From Sphingopyxis sp. 113P3 (GTDB lineage: Bacteria > Pseudomonadota > Alphaproteobacteria > Sphingomonadales > Sphingomonadaceae): a stretch of 64,000 nt of DNA. The notes under the pieces were generated by a model that worked only from the letters and a program-made list of their open reading frames with translations, was not told where the DNA came from and searched no databases. Where the stretch lies: contig NZ_CP009452.1 of the NCBI RefSeq assembly GCF_001278035.1, positions 777,501 through 841,500 of the forward strand, given 5' to 3'. Below are positions 60,955-64,000 of the stretch, in pieces (position 1 is the stretch's first letter; each line of letters opens with the position of its first letter). Position numbers and translations under genes: made by a program.

Positions 60955-61767
60955 ATGGCCTCGATCGAGACCCTCGCAGAGGCGATCCGCAATCGCCAAG
61001 CCATCCTCTTCGCCGGGGCCGGGCTATCTATGAGTGTGGGATTGCCCTCTTGGGCGGACCTGATCGCGCATATGTGCCAGGACGCTGGCCTGTCGGATGC
61101 TCCTCAGCCGGCCTGGACGTATCAGACGCTCGCCGAATTTCATCGCCTCAAACATGGAAGCATTGGCCCACTTCGAAGCTGGATGGACCGGAATTGGAGC
61201 GTGTCACCTGAAAGGGTTCGCGAGTCCGAGATTCATTCCCTCATCGTGCAACTGGATTTTCCGATCATATACACAACAAATTACGACAATAATTTGGAAA
61301 TCGCATATGATCTTCACGGAAAGAAATATGTAAAGATATCAAAGACCAGCGATATCGCCAGGCTGAACAGCGATCTTTCCCAGATTGTTAAATTTCACGG
61401 AGATTTTGAGGACGACAGGTCTCTGGTCATTGCGGAACGGGATTATTTTGATCGGCTCATGTTCGAGACCCCCTTGGACGTGAAATTTAAATCCGACGCC
61501 CTTGGAAAGACTTTATTGTTTATCGGGCACAGCGTGAGCGATCTGAATATCAGAATGATGCTGTATCGCTTGTGGCAGATCTGGAAACAATCAGGCAGCG
61601 AAAGAGATCGCCCGAGCTCATTCGTATTTATGACACGAAAAGATGTTGTCCAGGACGCGGTTCTCGAAAATTGGGGGATAACAGTATTGCATCAGGACGC
61701 CGACAGCCCGCACGACTCCGCATTGCAATTTCTACGGCGTCTCAAAGACATCGTATTTACTGTATAA
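60955..61767 (+). CDS. SIR2-like domain protein (possible NADase defence gene)
   Basis: A 270-residue SIR2_2-type protein. ILFAGAGLSMSVGLPSWADL is the NAD-binding GAGxS segment, FPIIYTTNYDNNLEIAY has the TTNYD motif, and IVKFHGDF contains the catalytic His. Short SIR2 proteins are common effectors in anti-phage systems and degrade NAD. The AAGGAGG ribosome site is seven bases upstream. The gene is less GC-rich than its neighbours, which indicates transfer, and no known partner gene is adjacent. It may be an orphan. Confidence 0.85.
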   Translation: MASIETLAEAIRNRQAILFAGAGLSMSVGLPSWADLIAHMCQDAGLSDAPQPAWTYQTLAEFHRLKHGSIGPLRSWMDRNWSVSPERVRESEIHSLIVQLDFPIIYTTNYDNNLEIAYDLHGKKYVKISKTSDIARLNSDLSQIVKFHGDFEDDRSLVIAERDYFDRLMFETPLDVKFKSDALGKTLLFIGHSVSDLNIRMMLYRLWQIWKQSGSERDRPSSFVFMTRKDVVQDAVLENWGITVLHQDADSPHDSALQFLRRLKDIVFTV

Positions 61768-61872
61768 ACATCTGGGGATCAGCGCCATGCGTGGACGTGG
61801 AGTGGGCCCCTTGGGCCGGACAGGGAAGCATAGTTGGATTGACCGGTTGGCCGGGCTTTTGGAGAAGAGCCC

Positions 61873-62223
61873 ATGGCAAGACATCGATCCCATAGCGTTG
61901 AGTTCAAGCGTCAGGTCGCACAGGAGTTTCTGAACGGCGAGACGCTTCACGGCCTTGCCAAGCGGCATGATATTTCCCGGCAGTTGATCCGCATCTGGGT
62001 GGCGAAGTATGAGGCCGGTGCCCTTGATGACGATGCGCGGGCGGCGGATCTGATCCAGGAATATGAGGCGCGGATTGCCGCACTCGAACGCCTTGTCGGC
62101 AAACAGGCGCTGGAGCTGGAGTTTTTAAAGGGGGCTCTGCGCGACGCACCGCGGCCGAGAAGCGCCAATACATCCGTGATCACCGGCCCGGCGGGATGTC
62201 GATCGCGCGAGGATGTCGGCTGA
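61873..62223 (+). CDS. IS3 transposase OrfA
   Basis: A 116-residue helix-turn-helix protein: MARHRSHSVEFKRQVAQEFL, RHDISRQLIRIWVAKYE, then a leucine-rich coil AALERLVGKQALELEFLKGAL. It overlaps OrfB by 28 bases and carries a frameshift site at 62124-62130. Confidence 0.9.
   Translation: MARHRSHSVEFKRQVAQEFLNGETLHGLAKRHDISRQLIRIWVAKYEAGALDDDARAADLIQEYEARIAALERLVGKQALELEFLKGALRDAPRPRSANTSVITGPAGCRSREDVG
62124..62130 (+). promoter_or_regulatory. Programmed -1 frameshift heptamer
   Basis: T_TTA_AAG in the OrfA frame at 62124-62130 (slippery heptamer TTTAAAG). A -1 slip lets ribosomes continue through GGSARRTAAEKRQYIRDH into the OrfB frame and give a fused OrfAB, the standard IS3 mechanism. The -1 frame is open throughout. 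Confidence 0.8.
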
Positions 62224-63020
62224 TGGGCATCGCACGATCGACATTCTATCATGAGCCGACCCAACCGATCGGCGATGCCGAACTGGTAGCTGCTATCACC
62301 GTGATCTGCGATGAGTTCGAAGCTTATGGCTGGCGCCGCGTGCAGGCCGCGCTCCGCCATCAGGGCGTGATCGCGAACCACAAGCGGATCAAGCGATTGA
62401 TGCGCGAGCATGACCTGCAGCCGCGCCGTCGCAGGCGTTATACCGCAACCACCGACAGCGATCATGACCTGCCAGTCTTTCCGGATCGCTCGAAGGATAT
62501 GATTCTTGATGGTCCCGATCAACTCTGGGTGGCGGACCTGACCTATGTCGCCATCATTGGCGGCTTTGCCTATGTCGCGATCGTCCTCCATGCCTGGTCA
62601 CGCCGCGTCGTCGGCTATGCGATCGGAAGATCGATCGATGCGCGGCTCGCAGTGGCGGCGCTGAAAGTGGCGATCGAACGACGGCGCCCGCGATCAGGAT
62701 GCGTGCATCATTCTGACCGCGGCAGCCAATACGCATCCCGGATTTATCGAGCGATGCTCGCCGATCATGCCATGGTCGGCTCGATGAGCCGGCGGGGCAA
62801 CCCGTACGATAACACCAAAGCGGAAAGCTTCATGAAGACACTCAAGGTCGAGGCGGTCTATCCCATGGCATTCGAAACCTTCGACGATGTCGCCGACCAG
62901 CTTCCTAGGTTCATCGACGACATCTTCAACCAACGCAGATTGCATTCCGCGCTCGGCTATGTCAGCCCCGCGCAGTTCGAGCAGCAAAACTCCCGGCTCA
63001 TGGTCAAATCAGCTGCGTGA
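62196..63020 (+). CDS. IS3 transposase OrfB (DDE integrase)
   Basis: A 274-residue integrase core with LWVADLTYVAIIGGFAYVAI (first Asp), VHHSDRGSQYAS (second Asp) and a final Glu in NTKAESFMKTLKVE, then FNQRRLHSALGYVSP. Produced as OrfAB by the -1 frameshift. Intact. Confidence 0.92.
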   Translation: MSIARGCRLMGIARSTFYHEPTQPIGDAELVAAITVICDEFEAYGWRRVQAALRHQGVIANHKRIKRLMREHDLQPRRRRRYTATTDSDHDLPVFPDRSKDMILDGPDQLWVADLTYVAIIGGFAYVAIVLHAWSRRVVGYAIGRSIDARLAVAALKVAIERRRPRSGCVHHSDRGSQYASRIYRAMLADHAMVGSMSRRGNPYDNTKAESFMKTLKVEAVYPMAFETFDDVADQLPRFIDDIFNQRRLHSALGYVSPAQFEQQNSRLMVKSAA

Positions 63021-63154
63021 CCCTGTCCGGCCCAAGGGGCCCACTCCAAATCGGGGGTCCCTTTTGAACACGATGACGTAATTGCTGCCGTTGTTCTCAT
63101 TTGGGCGCGACAGCTGCAGGATGCGAGAAATCATCGTAACGGAGGAGCATCGCC

Positions 63155-63878
63155 ATGAAGCACTATGTCGGACTGGACGTATCGCAAAAGGAAACGTCGA
63201 TTTGCATCGTCGATGAGGCAGGACGGCCCATACACCAGGGCCGGGTGAAATCCGATCCGGGCGTGCTGGCGGCGGTCATCGCCAAGAAAGCTCCCAATGC
63301 CGAACGCGTCGGCCTCGAGACGGGCGCCATGTCGAGTTGGCTCTGGCATGAACTCAAGCGCACCGGTTTGCCCGTGGTCTGCATCGATGCGCGTCACGCC
63401 CCTGCGGCCCTGTCCGTTCGCATGAACAAGAGCGACGAGAATGATGCTCGCGGTTTGGCGGAACTCGTCCGGGTCGGCTGGTATCGGGAGGTTGCCGTCA
63501 AGAGTGAAGAAAGCCAGACCGCGCGATCCATCCTCGTGTGTCGATCCCGATTGGTACGGGTCCGGCGCGACCTCGAAAACCAGATGCGGTCTATGCTGAA
63601 GGAATGCGGTCTGCTCTTTCCACGCGCTGCCGGCGGGCAATTCCAACGGCGGGTCAACGACCTCATCGCCGATGGCCATGCTCTCTGCCCCATTCTTCGG
63701 CCGCTGCTATCCGTGCACCAACAGACTTGTAGCGAACTGGAAAAGATCGACCGAACAATCCGCGACCTTGCGCGAGAGGATGAAACGACGCGGCGGCTCA
63801 TGACCGTGCCGGGCATTGGCGTCGTCACGGCCCTGACATATCGTCACACGATCGACGATCCAACCCGTTTCCAGAATG
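63155..63878 (+). pseudogene. IS110-family transposase, C-terminus lost
   Basis: The N-terminal DEDD domain ([18 protein letters not shown], the Asp; [12 protein letters not shown]) and the C-terminal transposase_20 start ([17 protein letters not shown]) are present. After DDPTRF the family sequence normally continues with a conserved AYLGLTPR-type block and Ser nucleophile, which is missing; the frame ends at 63919 in foreign sequence. RNA-guided IS110 activity is therefore unlikely. GGAGG lies upstream of the ATG. Confidence 0.8.
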
Positions 63879-63929
63879 GTAACCGACCGATTGAGGCCGC
63901 CTGCCGAGGATTGATGTGAGTGGGTAAGT

Positions 63930-63959
63930 GACGTCCATAAGGACGTCGTTATGGACGTC
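63930..63959. repeat. Perfect 11-bp inverted repeat at the right edge
   Basis: GACGTCCATAA (63930-63940), spacer GGACGTCG, TTATGGACGTC (63949-63959). It is just before an open frame at 63951 that starts MDVLFESEGRTVEILGR. The sequence GTAAGTG at 63924-63930 and this frame recall the left end of an IS66-type element and its OrfA, which would interrupt the IS110 remnant. The frame leaves the window. Confidence 0.5.
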
Positions 63960-64000
63960 CTGTTCGAGAGCGAGGGACGGACGGTGGAGATTCTGGGCCG
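63951..64000 (+). CDS. Partial open frame, possibly IS66-type OrfA
   Basis: The 16 visible codons are MDVLFESEGRTVEILG, similar to the beginning of IS66 TnpA proteins, before the window ends. Too short for certainty. Its start lies inside the right arm of the inverted repeat. Confidence 0.35.
   Translation, partial: MDVLFESEGRTVEILG

Larger units (their letters stand above)
61798..63048 (+). mobile_element. IS3-family insertion sequence, intact
   Basis: 28-base identical terminal inverted repeats, beginning TGGAGTGGGCCCC, at 61798-61825 and 63021-63048. Two overlapping transposase frames lie inside. Three-base flanks (ACG and AAT) do not match, so no target duplication is visible, and a rearrangement at one border is likely. 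Confidence 0.9.

Noticed and set aside
1..64000. CRISPR arrays, rRNA genes or a replication origin
   Set aside because: No regularly spaced direct repeats, rRNA segments or iteron or DnaA-box cluster were seen.

Overview
The window is GC-rich, densely coded DNA of an alphaproteobacterium, most likely a sphingomonad (Sphingobium, Sphingopyxis or Novosphingobium type). Pointers to this are the Sphingomonas-like TonB-dependent receptor, the DUF1178 and glutaredoxin neighbours, GTG and TTG starts, and the aromatic-ring catabolic genes. No rRNA, CRISPR array or replication origin was seen. The genus is inferred from gene content, not proven.

Layout. (1) 1-2569 is core chromosome: Flp pilin start, MutT-like Nudix hydrolase, a methyltransferase, GrxC, DUF1178 and tRNA-Arg(CCT). 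(2) 2588-12099 is an integrated island beside the tRNA: an IS481-type element, a mixed recombinase operon (one serine and two tyrosine recombinases plus an excisionase-like protein), small unknown genes, and a controller-protein-like XRE regulator divergent from a PD-(D/E)XK nuclease-like gene over a palindromic operator. (3) 12249-19565 carries a MocR regulator with a perfect 20-bp palindrome, three amino-acid exporter genes and a 2OG-Fe dioxygenase, with several gene scars. (4) 19574-24098 holds SDR and SnoaL genes, an AraC regulator and truncated remnants. (5) 24300-31437 is a thiol and sulfur block: glutathione reductase, GST, a persulfide-dioxygenase-like MBL gene split by an IS701 element, TauE/SafE, Rrf2 and a thioredoxin-reductase-like flavoprotein. 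(6) 31852-41176 is a sarcosine oxidase operon, soxBDAG-purU-folD-sdaA, with a GlxA/AraC regulator. It takes sarcosine to glycine and C1 units and deaminates serine. (7) 41192-60872 is a large aromatic catabolic cluster: Rieske oxygenase alpha and beta, VanB-type reductase, dihydrodiol-dehydrogenase-like SDRs, LigAB-type extradiol dioxygenase, hydrolases, amidohydrolase, two RidA proteins, FAD monooxygenase, GST and TonB receptor. A GntR regulator sits inside it, and four copies of one 18-bp operator-like site precede its transcription units. (8) 60955-64000 has a lone SIR2-like gene and then stacked insertion sequences (an intact IS3, a truncated IS110 and the start of another element).

The strongest candidates for something undescribed are the C-protein-like regulator with its nuclease and no methyltransferase, the mixed serine/tyrosine recombinase operon at the tRNA, and the four-site GntR regulon over a predicted nitrogen-containing aromatic pathway. 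Many junction scars (DUF1330/DJ-1, P-loop ATPase, DUF932, nitroreductase, cupin frameshift) show that 12-60 kb is a mosaic assembled by repeated transfer.
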